Shown piece after piece: positions 1 through 5,375 of a DNA stretch of 5,482 nt. Every line of letters starts with the position of its first letter. Within the stretch, counting starts at the first letter, position 1. Source of the stretch: an uncultured Clostridium sp. (GTDB taxonomy: Bacteria > Bacillota > Clostridia > TANB77 > CAG-508); NCBI GenBank assembly GCA_900552655.1, contig USAE01000076.1, forward strand, positions 1 to 5,482. The letters are read 5' to 3'. A program made the translations under genes and the position numbers. The notes under the pieces were generated by a model. The model ran no database searches. It saw nothing but the letters and a program-made list of their open reading frames with translations, and was not told the origin of the DNA.

Positions 1-2
1 AA

Positions 3-995
3 TTATATAATTATATAAAATTAAGTTATGGAAGTAGTGAACTAAAAAATACAGAATATGCAAAAGTATTATTCAATAAGATTATTTTAAATGAAAATAG
101 TCAATTTGATATTAATAAAAACAATGTATTAAGCTTAGATGATATTCCTAATTTATACAATACAAGAGATTTGCCACAAATTTTATCAGACTTAAATGAA
201 ATGATAGGTTTGGGAAAAATAAAAGAACAAATTAATAATTTAGTTAGTTTGTTAAAATTTAATAAAAAAGCTAACTTAGATATATCTAATTTTAATTTGC
301 ATATGGTGTTTACAGGAAATCCAGGAACAGGAAAAACAACTGTTGCAAGACTTTTAAGTGATATATTATATAATTTAGGTTATACTAAGAAGAATAAGCT
401 TGTAGAAGTTTCTGCAAAAGACTTGATTGCAGAATATGTTGGACAAACAGCAGGAAAAACGTATAATGTGCTAAAATCTGCTTTTGGAGGAGTTTTATTT
501 ATAGACGAAGCATACTCGATTGTAGAAAATGGTCCTAATGCATCATTTTCCAGTGATTGTATGACTACAATTTTAAAGGTTTTAGAAGACCAAAGAGATA
601 ATTTAATAGTTATTTTTGCAGGATATGAAAAACAAATGGAAAACTTTATAAAATTCAATCCAGGTTTAAAATCTAGAATAGGATATACAATAAAATTTGA
701 TGATTATACAACACAAGAATTACTAGATATATTTAAGCAATTGGTAAGAAAGAATCATTTAAATATTACTAGTGAAGCATTAGAAAAAGTTAAATATATA
801 ATAGAAATGTCTAAAAATGTAGAGGACTTTGGAAATGCGAGGTATATAAATCAAATATATCAAAATATTCTTATAGCACATTCAAGAAATGCAGAAAATA
901 TAGAAGATTATAAGAATTTAATGACAATAACAGTAGAAGATATAAATGAAGAAGAATTAACAGTAAAAAATGAAAGAAGAAAGATAGGTTTTTAA
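3..995 (+). CDS. CbxX/CfxQ (SpoVK-like) AAA+ ATPase, 5' end outside window
   Basis: An AAA+ ATPase of the CbxX/CfxQ/SpoVK group. The frame stays open from base 3 to the TAA at 993-995 (330 residues visible). The TTG at 171 and the ATG at 201 are internal codons, so the real start lies left of the window. Numbering from base 3, the motifs in order are: Walker A GNPGTGKT (105-112, catalytic Lys111), the CbxX-type pore-loop segment EYVGQTAGKT (about 144-153), Walker B VLFIDEAYS (Asp168, Glu169), an arginine-finger segment NPGLKSRI (Arg225) and sensor 2 FGNAR (Arg280). All key residues are intact, so it should hydrolyse ATP. The first ~65 residues are not recognised and may be the end of another domain. 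Family members remodel protein complexes (rubisco activase in proteobacteria; SpoVK in sporulators), but the partner here cannot be told. One base separates it from the next gene, suggesting co-transcription. Confidence 0.93.
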   Translation, partial: LYNYIKLSYGSSELKNTEYAKVLFNKIILNENSQFDINKNNVLSLDDIPNLYNTRDLPQILSDLNEMIGLGKIKEQINNLVSLLKFNKKANLDISNFNLHMVFTGNPGTGKTTVARLLSDILYNLGYTKKNKLVEVSAKDLIAEYVGQTAGKTYNVLKSAFGGVLFIDEAYSIVENGPNASFSSDCMTTILKVLEDQRDNLIVIFAGYEKQMENFIKFNPGLKSRIGYTIKFDDYTTQELLDIFKQLVRKNHLNITSEALEKVKYIIEMSKNVEDFGNARYINQIYQNILIAHSRNAENIEDYKNLMTITVEDINEEELTVKNERRKIGF

Positions 996-996
996 A

Positions 997-1317
997 ATGT
1001 ATTATACATATATGATAAGGTGCATAGATAATTCTATATATACAGGAATAACTACAGATTTAGAAAGGCGTATGAAAGAACATTTTACACAAGATGAAAA
1101 ATGTGCAAAATATACAAAAAGGCATAAAGCAAAAAAATTGGAGGCAGTTTGGACTAGTGCAGATAGAAAGCTAGCTTCAAAATTAGAATATCATATGAAA
1201 CATTTAACAAAATTGGATAAAGAAAATATTATAAAAGACAATAAAAATATAGATATTTTAAATAAAAAATTAGATTGCACAGAATATGTAAGGATGGAGA
1301 TAAAGGAGAATAAATAA
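997..1317 (+). CDS. GIY-YIG nuclease-fold protein (UPF0213/YhbQ-YazA type)
   Basis: A small single-domain GIY-YIG superfamily protein of 106 residues. The GIY motif appears as YTYMIRC (4-9) and the YIG motif as YTGIT (15-19), followed by the conserved LERRMKEH helix with Arg24/Arg25, AKYTKRHKAKKL (37-48), and Glu64 in KLEYHMKHLTK, the position of the usual metal-binding glutamate. This matches the YhbQ/YazA (UPF0213) layout, normally about 80-100 residues. The C-terminal ~25 residues (KDNKNIDILNKKLDC...) are an extra Lys/Asn-rich tail. Some family members have weak DNA nuclease activity, but the cellular role is unsettled, so it may be a nuclease or a DNA-damage-linked accessory protein. The ATG lies one base after the ATPase stop and the protein begins exactly where the family does. 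An AGATAGG-like site just upstream within the ATPase gene suggests coupled translation. Confidence 0.92.
   Translation: MYYTYMIRCIDNSIYTGITTDLERRMKEHFTQDEKCAKYTKRHKAKKLEAVWTSADRKLASKLEYHMKHLTKLDKENIIKDNKNIDILNKKLDCTEYVRMEIKENK
1303..1310 (+). promoter_or_regulatory. Ribosome binding site for the flavin reductase gene
   Basis: AAGGAGAA, inside the last codons of the GIY-YIG gene, ends 8 bases before the ATG at 1319. It supports that start and independent initiation despite the 1-base gap between the genes. Confidence 0.75.
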
Positions 1318-1318
1318 T

Positions 1319-1828
1319 ATGGAAAAAGAAGCATTTTTTAAATTATCTTATGGGTTATATATAATAACTACAAAACAAGAAGAACACTTTGCAGGTTGCG
1401 TTGTAAACACAGTTGTACAAGCAACAGCAGAAGAAAATCCAAAATTGTTAGTAACAGTAAATAAAGATAATGATACAAATACAACAATGAGTAAGTCAAA
1501 AAAGGTAAATATATCTGTTTTATCACAAGATGCAGATATGTTATTAATTGGAAAATTTGGTTTTAGAAGCAGTAAAGATTTTAATAAATTACAAGATACT
1601 GAATATATAATAGGTTCTAATGGCATTCCAATAATTACGCAAAATGTAACATCTTATATAGAAGCAGAAATAATACACGAAATAGATTGTGGTACACATA
1701 CAGTATTTATTTTAGAAGCAAAAGAAGCAAAAGTATTAAATGATAATAAAGTCCTAACATATGATTATTATCATAATGTAATAAAAGGAAAGACTCCTAA
1801 AAAAGCCTCATCATTTAGCGAAAACTAA
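1319..1828 (+). CDS. Flavin reductase-like FMN-binding protein (HMW rubredoxin-type barrel, no rubredoxin domain)
   Basis: A 169-residue FMN-binding split-barrel protein of the flavin reductase family. It most resembles the N-terminal half of clostridial high-molecular-weight rubredoxin (Hrb): KLSYGLYIITT (8-18), AGCVVNTVVQAT (25-36), PKLLVTVNKDN (41-51), VNISVLSQDA (63-72), the flavin-site segment IGKFGFRSSKD (77-87), EIDCGTHTVFI (121-131) and the C-terminal YYHNVIKGKTPKKASSF (150-166). In Hrb this last segment is followed by a linker and a rubredoxin with two CxxC pairs; here the protein stops at Asn169, and no CxxC-bearing frame follows. It probably binds FMN and passes electrons from a reduced carrier to O2, NO or another acceptor through a separate rubredoxin; the reaction is inferred. 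It follows the GIY-YIG gene by one base and has its own Shine-Dalgarno site. A 65-base gap follows it, in which no convincing promoter or terminator was seen. Confidence 0.92.
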   Translation: MEKEAFFKLSYGLYIITTKQEEHFAGCVVNTVVQATAEENPKLLVTVNKDNDTNTTMSKSKKVNISVLSQDADMLLIGKFGFRSSKDFNKLQDTEYIIGSNGIPIITQNVTSYIEAEIIHEIDCGTHTVFILEAKEAKVLNDNKVLTYDYYHNVIKGKTPKKASSFSEN

Positions 1829-1883
1829 AAATGTGAAAGCTAATTATATATTAAGCGAAAAAAATAAAACAAGAATATTATAT

Positions 1884-1888
1884 GGAGG
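1884..1888 (+). promoter_or_regulatory. Ribosome binding site fixing the start of the C_GCAxxG_C_C gene
   Basis: GGAGG sits 5 bases before the ATG at 1894. An ATG at 1882 is in the same frame, but it overlaps this Shine-Dalgarno site and has none of its own, so 1894 is the better start. Confidence 0.8.
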
Positions 1889-1893
1889 AAAAT

Positions 1894-2298
1894 ATGAAAT
1901 CAAGAATAGAAGAAGCAGTTATAAAAAAGAAAAATGGCTATAATTGTGCACAAGCAGTTGCTTGTACATATTGTGATTATGCAGGTTGTAGTGAAGAAGA
2001 AATGTTTAATATATGCCAATCATTTGGAGGCGGAATGGGAACGTTAGAAGGTACTTGTGGTGCAATATCTGGTGCAGGGATAGTTTTGGGAATGATGAAT
2101 AAGAACAAGATACAAACAACTAAAGATATAAGAAAAATAATGCAAAAATTTAAAGAACAAAATTCTACGGTTATTTGTAAAAAACTTAAAGGTATAGGCA
2201 CAGGTAAAGTTTTAAGAGAATGTAACGATTGTGTGCGTGATGCAGCAAAATTTTTGGAAGAAATAATTGAAACAAAAGAAAAAGAAGGAGCTGAATAA
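1894..2298 (+). CDS. C_GCAxxG_C_C family redox-active protein
   Basis: A 134-residue cysteine-rich protein of the C_GCAxxG_C_C family (putative redox-active protein). The family signature is complete: YNCAQAV (Cys18), FGGGMGTLEGTCGAISGA (Cys55 in the GCAxxG core), Cys95 in TVICKKL, and the closing ECNDCV pair (Cys110, Cys113). Four more cysteines, Cys24, Cys27, Cys32 and Cys41, are clustered between the first and second signature positions. Family members in anaerobes are thought to bind a metal or cycle a disulfide, but the biochemical function is not established. There is no signal peptide or membrane segment, so it should be cytoplasmic. The start at 1894 is set by the GGAGG site; starting at 1882 would add only MEEN. 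The next gene begins 6 bases later, which indicates co-transcription. Lying beside an FMN-binding electron-transfer protein fits a redox role. Confidence 0.9.
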   Translation: MKSRIEEAVIKKKNGYNCAQAVACTYCDYAGCSEEEMFNICQSFGGGMGTLEGTCGAISGAGIVLGMMNKNKIQTTKDIRKIMQKFKEQNSTVICKKLKGIGTGKVLRECNDCVRDAAKFLEEIIETKEKEGAE

Positions 2299-2304
2299 AT
2301 ATAA

Positions 2305-3366
2305 ATGCAAGAAGAATTAGAATTAATATTTCCAACAGAAGAATATAAAGAAGAAATAATAGATTTTAAAGAAGAATTTAAAAAGAATAATGAAACTATA
2401 ATTCATGGTGGAGCAGGACTAGAAAAGGATATTTCTTTTGAAGAGTGGCTAAAAAATGTTAGAGAAGACTTAGAAGAAGAAACTAGTAGAAAGAGGAATA
2501 GAGTACCATCTGCAGTATATTTAGCTTTTAGAAAAAGTGATAGAAGATTAATTGGAATCGTGCAAATTAGGTATAAACTAAACGAGCATTTATTTAATTA
2601 TACAGGGCATATTGGAGATTCTATAAGACCTTCAGAAAGAAATAAAGGTTATAGTACGACTATGATTGGACTAGCTTTAGAAAAAGCGAAAGAACAAGGA
2701 ATAGGAAATGTACTTATGACATGCAAGAATTATAATGTTGCTTCAGCAAGAACAATCATAAAAAATGGTGGAGTAATGGAAAATGAAGTAGAAAATGATG
2801 GTATAATATACCAAAGATATTGGATAACATTAAAAAAGAGTTATGCAGATGGAAGAAATAAAAGCAATGATATATTGGAAAGCACATTTAAAAATTTAAG
2901 AATAGATAATAATGAATTTAAAGGTAATATATCTTTATTAAAAATAAATAAAGTAAGAAAAGAATGGAAAGTAGATGTAGAGAGTAGATGTGTTTTAGCA
3001 AAAGATTATATGTGGTTACGAATATATCCAGACGGAGAAAACTATTGTATAACAGCGATATTTGATGATAAGGATAATATTATAGAATGGTATTTTGATA
3101 TATCAAGGAGCTTGGGAATAGAAGATGGTGTACCTTATCAAGATGATTTATATTTAGATGTAGTTGTAGTGCCAGACGGTAGAATACATATATTAGATGA
3201 AGACGAATTGGAAGAAGCTTATAATAAAAGAGAAATAAGCAAAGATGAATATGATATGGCTTTTTCTGTTGCTAATATGATTATAAATGGACTAGAGTCA
3301 AGAGAAGACATAGAGAGGTTAATAAAATTTTCAGAAAATTATTTAACAATATTGAAGAATTCATAA
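2305..3366 (+). CDS. GNAT acetyltransferase fused to a DUF402 domain
   Basis: A 353-residue two-domain protein. Residues 1-178 are a COG3981-like GNAT acetyltransferase: the N-terminal ELIFPTEEYKEEI, the central strand GHIGDSIRPSERNKGYSTTM with the acetyl-CoA loop RNKGYS (112-117), ALEKAKEQGIGNVLMTCKNYNVAS (124-147) and the closing strand YQRYWITL. Residues about 190-350 are a DUF402 domain: LRIYPDGENYCITAIFDD (238-255), WYFDIS (262-267), YQDDLYLDVVVVPDGRIHILDEDELEEAY (278-306), with the acidic residues (Asp265, Asp281, Asp285, Asp298, Glu299) that in NtdP-type relatives bind Mg2+ for nucleoside di/triphosphate hydrolysis. The acetylated substrate is unknown. Both halves are usually separate proteins, so this looks like a fusion with a short hydrophilic linker. 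The ATG at 2305 matches the usual GNAT start; its best Shine-Dalgarno site (AAGGAG, 2285-2290) is rather distant at 14 bases. TAA is followed at once by TAG. Confidence 0.92.
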   Translation: MQEELELIFPTEEYKEEIIDFKEEFKKNNETIIHGGAGLEKDISFEEWLKNVREDLEEETSRKRNRVPSAVYLAFRKSDRRLIGIVQIRYKLNEHLFNYTGHIGDSIRPSERNKGYSTTMIGLALEKAKEQGIGNVLMTCKNYNVASARTIIKNGGVMENEVENDGIIYQRYWITLKKSYADGRNKSNDILESTFKNLRIDNNEFKGNISLLKINKVRKEWKVDVESRCVLAKDYMWLRIYPDGENYCITAIFDDKDNIIEWYFDISRSLGIEDGVPYQDDLYLDVVVVPDGRIHILDEDELEEAYNKREISKDEYDMAFSVANMIINGLESREDIERLIKFSENYLTILKNS

Positions 3367-3410
3367 TAGGGAATAAATAATTTTTTGAAAAAGCAAGAAG
3401 AAATTTAAAT

Positions 3411-3427
3411 AATATTCTGGGAATATT
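3411..3427. repeat. Short perfect inverted repeat between the operon and the insertion sequence
   Basis: AATATTC and GAATATT are separated by TGG (17 bases in all). A competing pair, TGGGAA (3418-3423) and TTCCCA (3442-3447), overlaps it. Neither is followed by a T-run on either strand, so a terminator is not supported. Apart from this repeat, the TAATAG double stop and the direct repeat at 3450, nothing else was seen in 3367-3495. Confidence 0.4.
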
Positions 3428-3449
3428 GAGATCGTAGGAAGTTCCCAAA

Positions 3450-3479
3450 ACAAAAAAATCATACAATTTCAAACATTAT
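3450..3479 (+). repeat. 30-bp direct repeat, left copy
   Basis: Thirty bases, beginning ACAAAAAAATCATACAATTT, are identical to 4621-4650 in the same orientation. Similarity continues in broken form beyond the repeat (TTAAAAT and AGATATGT at 3484-3498, compared with 4656-4674). The copy ends 16 bases before the left end of the insertion sequence. Confidence 0.9.
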
Positions 3480-3495
3480 AGGTTTAAAATAGATA

Positions 3496-3529
3496 TGTCA
3501 CAAGTAAATTGAAAATAAAATATTGAAAG
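3496..3529 (+). repeat. Left terminal inverted repeat of the insertion sequence
   Basis: Begins TGTCACA, then AGTAAA, then TTGAAAATAA. It matches the reverse complement of the right end, with one base of length difference. The outer 7 bases and the inner TTGAAAA are identical in both ends. Confidence 0.75.
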
Positions 3530-3551
3530 AGAGTACCAAAAATGATATTGT
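3523..3551 (+). promoter_or_regulatory. Candidate transposase promoter
   Basis: TTGAAA (3523-3528) lies 17 bases before TATTGT (3546-3551), which is preceded by an extended -10 TG at 3543-3544. Transcription would start near 3558, leaving a leader of about 33 bases that includes the ribosome binding site. The match is moderate, and AT-rich DNA gives chance hits. Confidence 0.45.
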
Positions 3552-3588
3552 TTAAATAACCACAAATAAACGTATCGGAGGTACTCTC
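3529..3588 (+). promoter_or_regulatory. Inverted repeat able to cover the transposase ribosome binding site
   Basis: GAGAGTACC (3529-3537) is perfectly complementary to GGTACTCTC (3580-3588) across a 42-base loop. The right arm overlaps the GGT of the Shine-Dalgarno site GGAGGT (3577-3582) and fills the spacer up to two bases before the ATG. The left arm lies upstream of the predicted internal transcription start, so only RNA entering from outside would contain both arms. The repeat is directly visible; the regulatory role is inferred. Confidence 0.5.
3577..3582 (+). promoter_or_regulatory. Ribosome binding site of the transposase
   Basis: GGAGGT ends 8 bases before the ATG at 3591, a near-consensus site with normal spacing. 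Confidence 0.8.
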
Positions 3589-3590
3589 AT

Positions 3591-4565
3591 ATGGGTAATA
3601 ATATCACACAAAAATTAAAATATAAAGAGTCTGTAGTAAAGTTTTCATATAAATATGGAGTAACAAAGGCAGCAATAAAATTTGAAGAATGTAGAAGAAC
3701 AATATATAGGTGGAGGAAAAGATATGATGGGAGCTTAGAAAGTTTAAAAGACCAATCGAGAAAGCCACATTATCATCCAAATCAGCATACAGAAGAAATA
3801 AAAATGATAAAAAATTACAGAAATAATAATAAAGATACAGGATTGGTTGTTTTATGGGTAAAATTAAGAGAAGCAGGATATACAAGAACAATATAAGGAT
3901 TGTATCATGTATTACAAAGATTAGGAATATATAAAAAAGCACCAAGTAAGAAAAAAGAAATAGAAGCAATGGAATGGATAACAGGGAAATATCCAGGAGA
4001 AAAAGTACAGGTAGATGTAAAGTATGTGCCAAAAAAATGCATGAGTCCAGAATTACAAGAAAAGGGAGAAAGATATTATCAATATACAGGAATAGATGAG
4101 TTTACCAGAATAAGATATATATGGTATACAAATGAGCATAGTACATATACGTCTAGTGAGTTTGTGAAGAGAATGGTAAGATATTATAAAGAACAATATG
4201 ATATAAGAATAAAAACAATTCAAACAGATAATGGTTTTGAATTTACAAATAGACTGAGTTGGAATGGATTTGAAGAGAATAAAAAGACACTATTTGAAGA
4301 AACATTAGAAAAATTAGGAATAGACTATCAGACAATAAAGCCTCATACACCAAAACAAAATGGAAGAGTAGAAAGAAGTCATAGAAAAGACCAAGAAAGA
4401 TTTTATTATAATAGAATATTTTGGAGTTTAGAAGATTTAAGAAATAGAGGAGCAGATTGGAGAAAAGAATATAATAACTTTCCAATGAGACCGCTAGGCT
4501 GGCTGAGTCCAAAGGAATTCCTAAAAAAGTATAAAAGTCAAGAGGAATCGGTTGTAACAATATAG
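3591..4565 (+). pseudogene. DDE transposase (integrase core), interrupted by an in-frame TAA
   Basis: Read through the stop, this is a ~323-residue transposase in one continuous frame. Residues 1-101 hold a helix-turn-helix DNA-binding region (VTKAAIKFEECRRTIYRWRKRY, then SLESLKDQSRKPHYHP), as in IS481-type proteins. The TAA at 3894-3896 then interrupts GYTRTI-stop-GLYHVLQRLGI without changing the frame, which fits a single C-to-T change from a CAA glutamine codon. The catalytic core follows: VQVDVKY (Asp142), IQTDNGFEF (Asp213) and PKQNGRVERSHRKDQERF (Glu261), ending with the typical PLGWLSPKEFLKKY. All three catalytic residues and the C-terminus are intact. Restart after the stop is unlikely: a TTG lies directly beyond it with no spacing to AAGGA, and the next in-frame ATG (3969) has no good ribosome binding site. 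The element is therefore probably immobile by itself. Sequencing error or a rare suppressor is the alternative. Confidence 0.87.
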
Positions 4566-4569
4566 AGTA

Positions 4570-4602
4570 CTTAAAGTATATATTTTTCAAAAGAGTGTGA
4601 CA
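4570..4602 (-). repeat. Right terminal inverted repeat of the insertion sequence
   Basis: The reverse complement begins TGTCACA-CTCTT-TTGAAAA and pairs with the left end, with about two thirds of the more internal bases also agreeing. It starts four bases after the transposase stop codon. Confidence 0.75.
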
Positions 4603-4620
4603 TATGATTGACTAACCTTC

Positions 4621-4650
4621 ACAAAAAAATCATACAATTTCAAACATTAT
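4621..4650 (+). repeat. 30-bp direct repeat, right copy
   Basis: Identical to 3450-3479. This copy starts 18 bases beyond the insertion sequence and lies in the leader region of the tandem-module gene. It contains TACAAT (4633-4638), a possible -10, with TTGACT (4608-4613) 19 bases upstream. That promoter is weakly supported because of the long spacer. Confidence 0.9.
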
Positions 4651-4671
4651 GTAGATTAAAATGGGAAGATA

Positions 4672-4680
4672 TGTTAAAAT
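4672..4680 (+). promoter_or_regulatory. Candidate extended -10 for the tandem-module gene
   Basis: TGTTAAAAT has the form TGnTAAAAT, five of six matches to TATAAT plus the extended TG. No good -35 lies at 17-18 bases (TAGATT at 4652-4657). Transcription would start about 37 bases before the start codon. It is one of several AT-rich possibilities here. Confidence 0.25.
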
Positions 4681-4710
4681 ATATAAAGTAACCATTGTTG
4701 AATTAACTAT

Positions 4711-4717
4711 AGGAGGG
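4711..4717 (+). promoter_or_regulatory. Ribosome binding site fixing the start of the tandem-module gene
   Basis: AGGAGGG lies 6 bases before the ATG at 4724, the strongest Shine-Dalgarno site in the window. The upstream in-frame ATG at 4661 has only GGGAAG-type sequence overlapping it, and starting there would translate across the Shine-Dalgarno site, so 4724 is chosen. Confidence 0.9.
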
Positions 4718-4723
4718 CTTTTT

Positions 4724-5326
4724 ATGTGGAAATATTTTAAAGATTTGGAAAGAAGTATGACATTACGGGATTTAAACGAATTATCAGCAGAAATTGCAGA
4801 CCAGTATGCTGACAGAGAAAACTATGACATAACAAAAAAAGAACTAGCAGAAATGTTTGAAATGACACCGAACTTAGTTGGTAAATTGCTAGATTATGCA
4901 GTTATAAACCGGTTAGTACCTGAAGCTACTGTTAAAAGAATGGAGGATAGATCTGTACACAATCAGAAACAACATTCTCCAGACCGAAAGGCAACTACTG
5001 CTAAGGAGCATTATAGTAGTCTTAGAAGAAAGCGAGTTGAAAAGGAAGTATTTGGAGTGAGCGAAGAAACAATAAAAGAAATAGCAACTAGATTTGCCAA
5101 TGAATGTGATAAAACTAAAGAGGATTTTGCTTTAGAATATCAGTTAGACAAATCAGCAATAGATGTAATCTTAAAGAAGGCCATTACAGAGAATATTTGT
5201 GATGACGAAACTTTCGAAAAAATCGAAGAACGCTCATTGAAACATAATAATACTCCCGTGGCAGAAGAATTTTTTAAACAGCTACATGAAAGGCGAGAAG
5301 CGAAGAAGAAAAACTTCTTTGCATAA
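4724..5326 (+). CDS. Uncharacterised protein with two tandem helix-turn-helix-like modules
   Basis: The family is not recognised. The 200-residue protein is charged, soluble and without signal peptide or membrane segment. It consists of a module repeated twice, about residues 18-108 and 113-197. Aligned landmarks are EIADQYA (23-29) with EIATRFA (119-125), TKKELAEMFEMTPNLV (37-52) with TKEDFALEYQLDKSAI (131-146), ATVKRMEDRSVHN (68-80) with ETFEKIEERSLKH (162-174), and AKEHYSSLRRKR (93-104) with AEEFFKQLHERR (180-191). The KELAEMFEMTPNLVGKLL stretch reads like a helix-turn-helix, and each module ends in a basic helix, so nucleic-acid binding is plausible but inferred. The gene stands alone, with its own ribosome binding site and terminator; the insertion sequence lies upstream. 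Its codon choice looks slightly less A/T-extreme than that of the left-hand genes. It could be a transcriptional regulator or a phage- or plasmid-derived DNA-binding protein. Confidence 0.85.
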   Translation: MWKYFKDLERSMTLRDLNELSAEIADQYADRENYDITKKELAEMFEMTPNLVGKLLDYAVINRLVPEATVKRMEDRSVHNQKQHSPDRKATTAKEHYSSLRRKRVEKEVFGVSEETIKEIATRFANECDKTKEDFALEYQLDKSAIDVILKKAITENICDDETFEKIEERSLKHNNTPVAEEFFKQLHERREAKKKNFFA

Positions 5327-5336
5327 GAACAACAAA

Positions 5337-5375
5337 CAAAAAACAGCAAGGCGATATTTTGCCTGCTGTTTTTTG
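5337..5375 (+). terminator. Intrinsic terminator after the tandem-module gene, possibly bidirectional
   Basis: CAGCAAGGC (5344-5352) pairs with GCCTGCTG (5361-5368) around an 8-base loop, with one bulged A. The stem is flanked by six A (5338-5343) and six T (5369-5374). It starts 10 bases after the TAA. The A-run on the left makes it a valid terminator on the minus strand too. Beyond it, 5376-5482 contains no supportable gene, only AT-rich sequence and two A/G-rich AAAGGA-like stretches near the right edge. Confidence 0.92.

Larger units (their letters stand above)
3496..4602 (+). mobile_element. Insertion sequence, IS481-like, 1107 bp
   Basis: Boundaries come from imperfect terminal inverted repeats: left TGTCACA-N6-TTGAAAA and, on the other strand, right TGTCACA-N5-TTGAAAA, with weaker similarity continuing to about 34 bp on each side. 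The element contains a single transposase reading frame with a DDE integrase core. Starting with TGT fits the IS481 group, whose members encode one transposase of this kind, but the family is inferred from protein motifs and not by database comparison. The flanks carry no long target duplication; the only shared flanking bases are TA (3494-3495 and 4603-4604). The element lies between two host genes without breaking either. Confidence 0.85.

Noticed and set aside
1..25. Near-repeat AATTATAT/TTATATAA at the left edge as an origin- or promoter-like AT-rich element
   Set aside because: It lies inside the open frame of the AAA+ protein (encoding LYNYIKL) and is explained by its AT-rich codons.
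1829..1893. GCTAATTATATATTAAGC-like imperfect palindrome (about 1839-1856) as a terminator or operator
   Set aside because: The arms do not pair beyond three bases without mismatch, and no T-run follows.
3604..4032. 142-residue minus-strand open frame opposite the transposase
   Set aside because: It is a Leu/Ile/Phe-rich shadow of an A-rich coding strand, without a ribosome binding site or recognisable domain.
3900..4565. Transposase catalytic part as a separate gene starting at TTG 3900
   Set aside because: It is in the same frame as the upstream part and separated only by one TAA and one codon. The ribosome binding site spacing is zero, so it is the second half of a broken gene.
4661..4723. 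N-terminal extension of the tandem-module protein from ATG 4661
   Set aside because: The AGGAGGG site at 4711-4717 with ATG at 4724 is far better, and the internal module repeat lies wholly after 4724.
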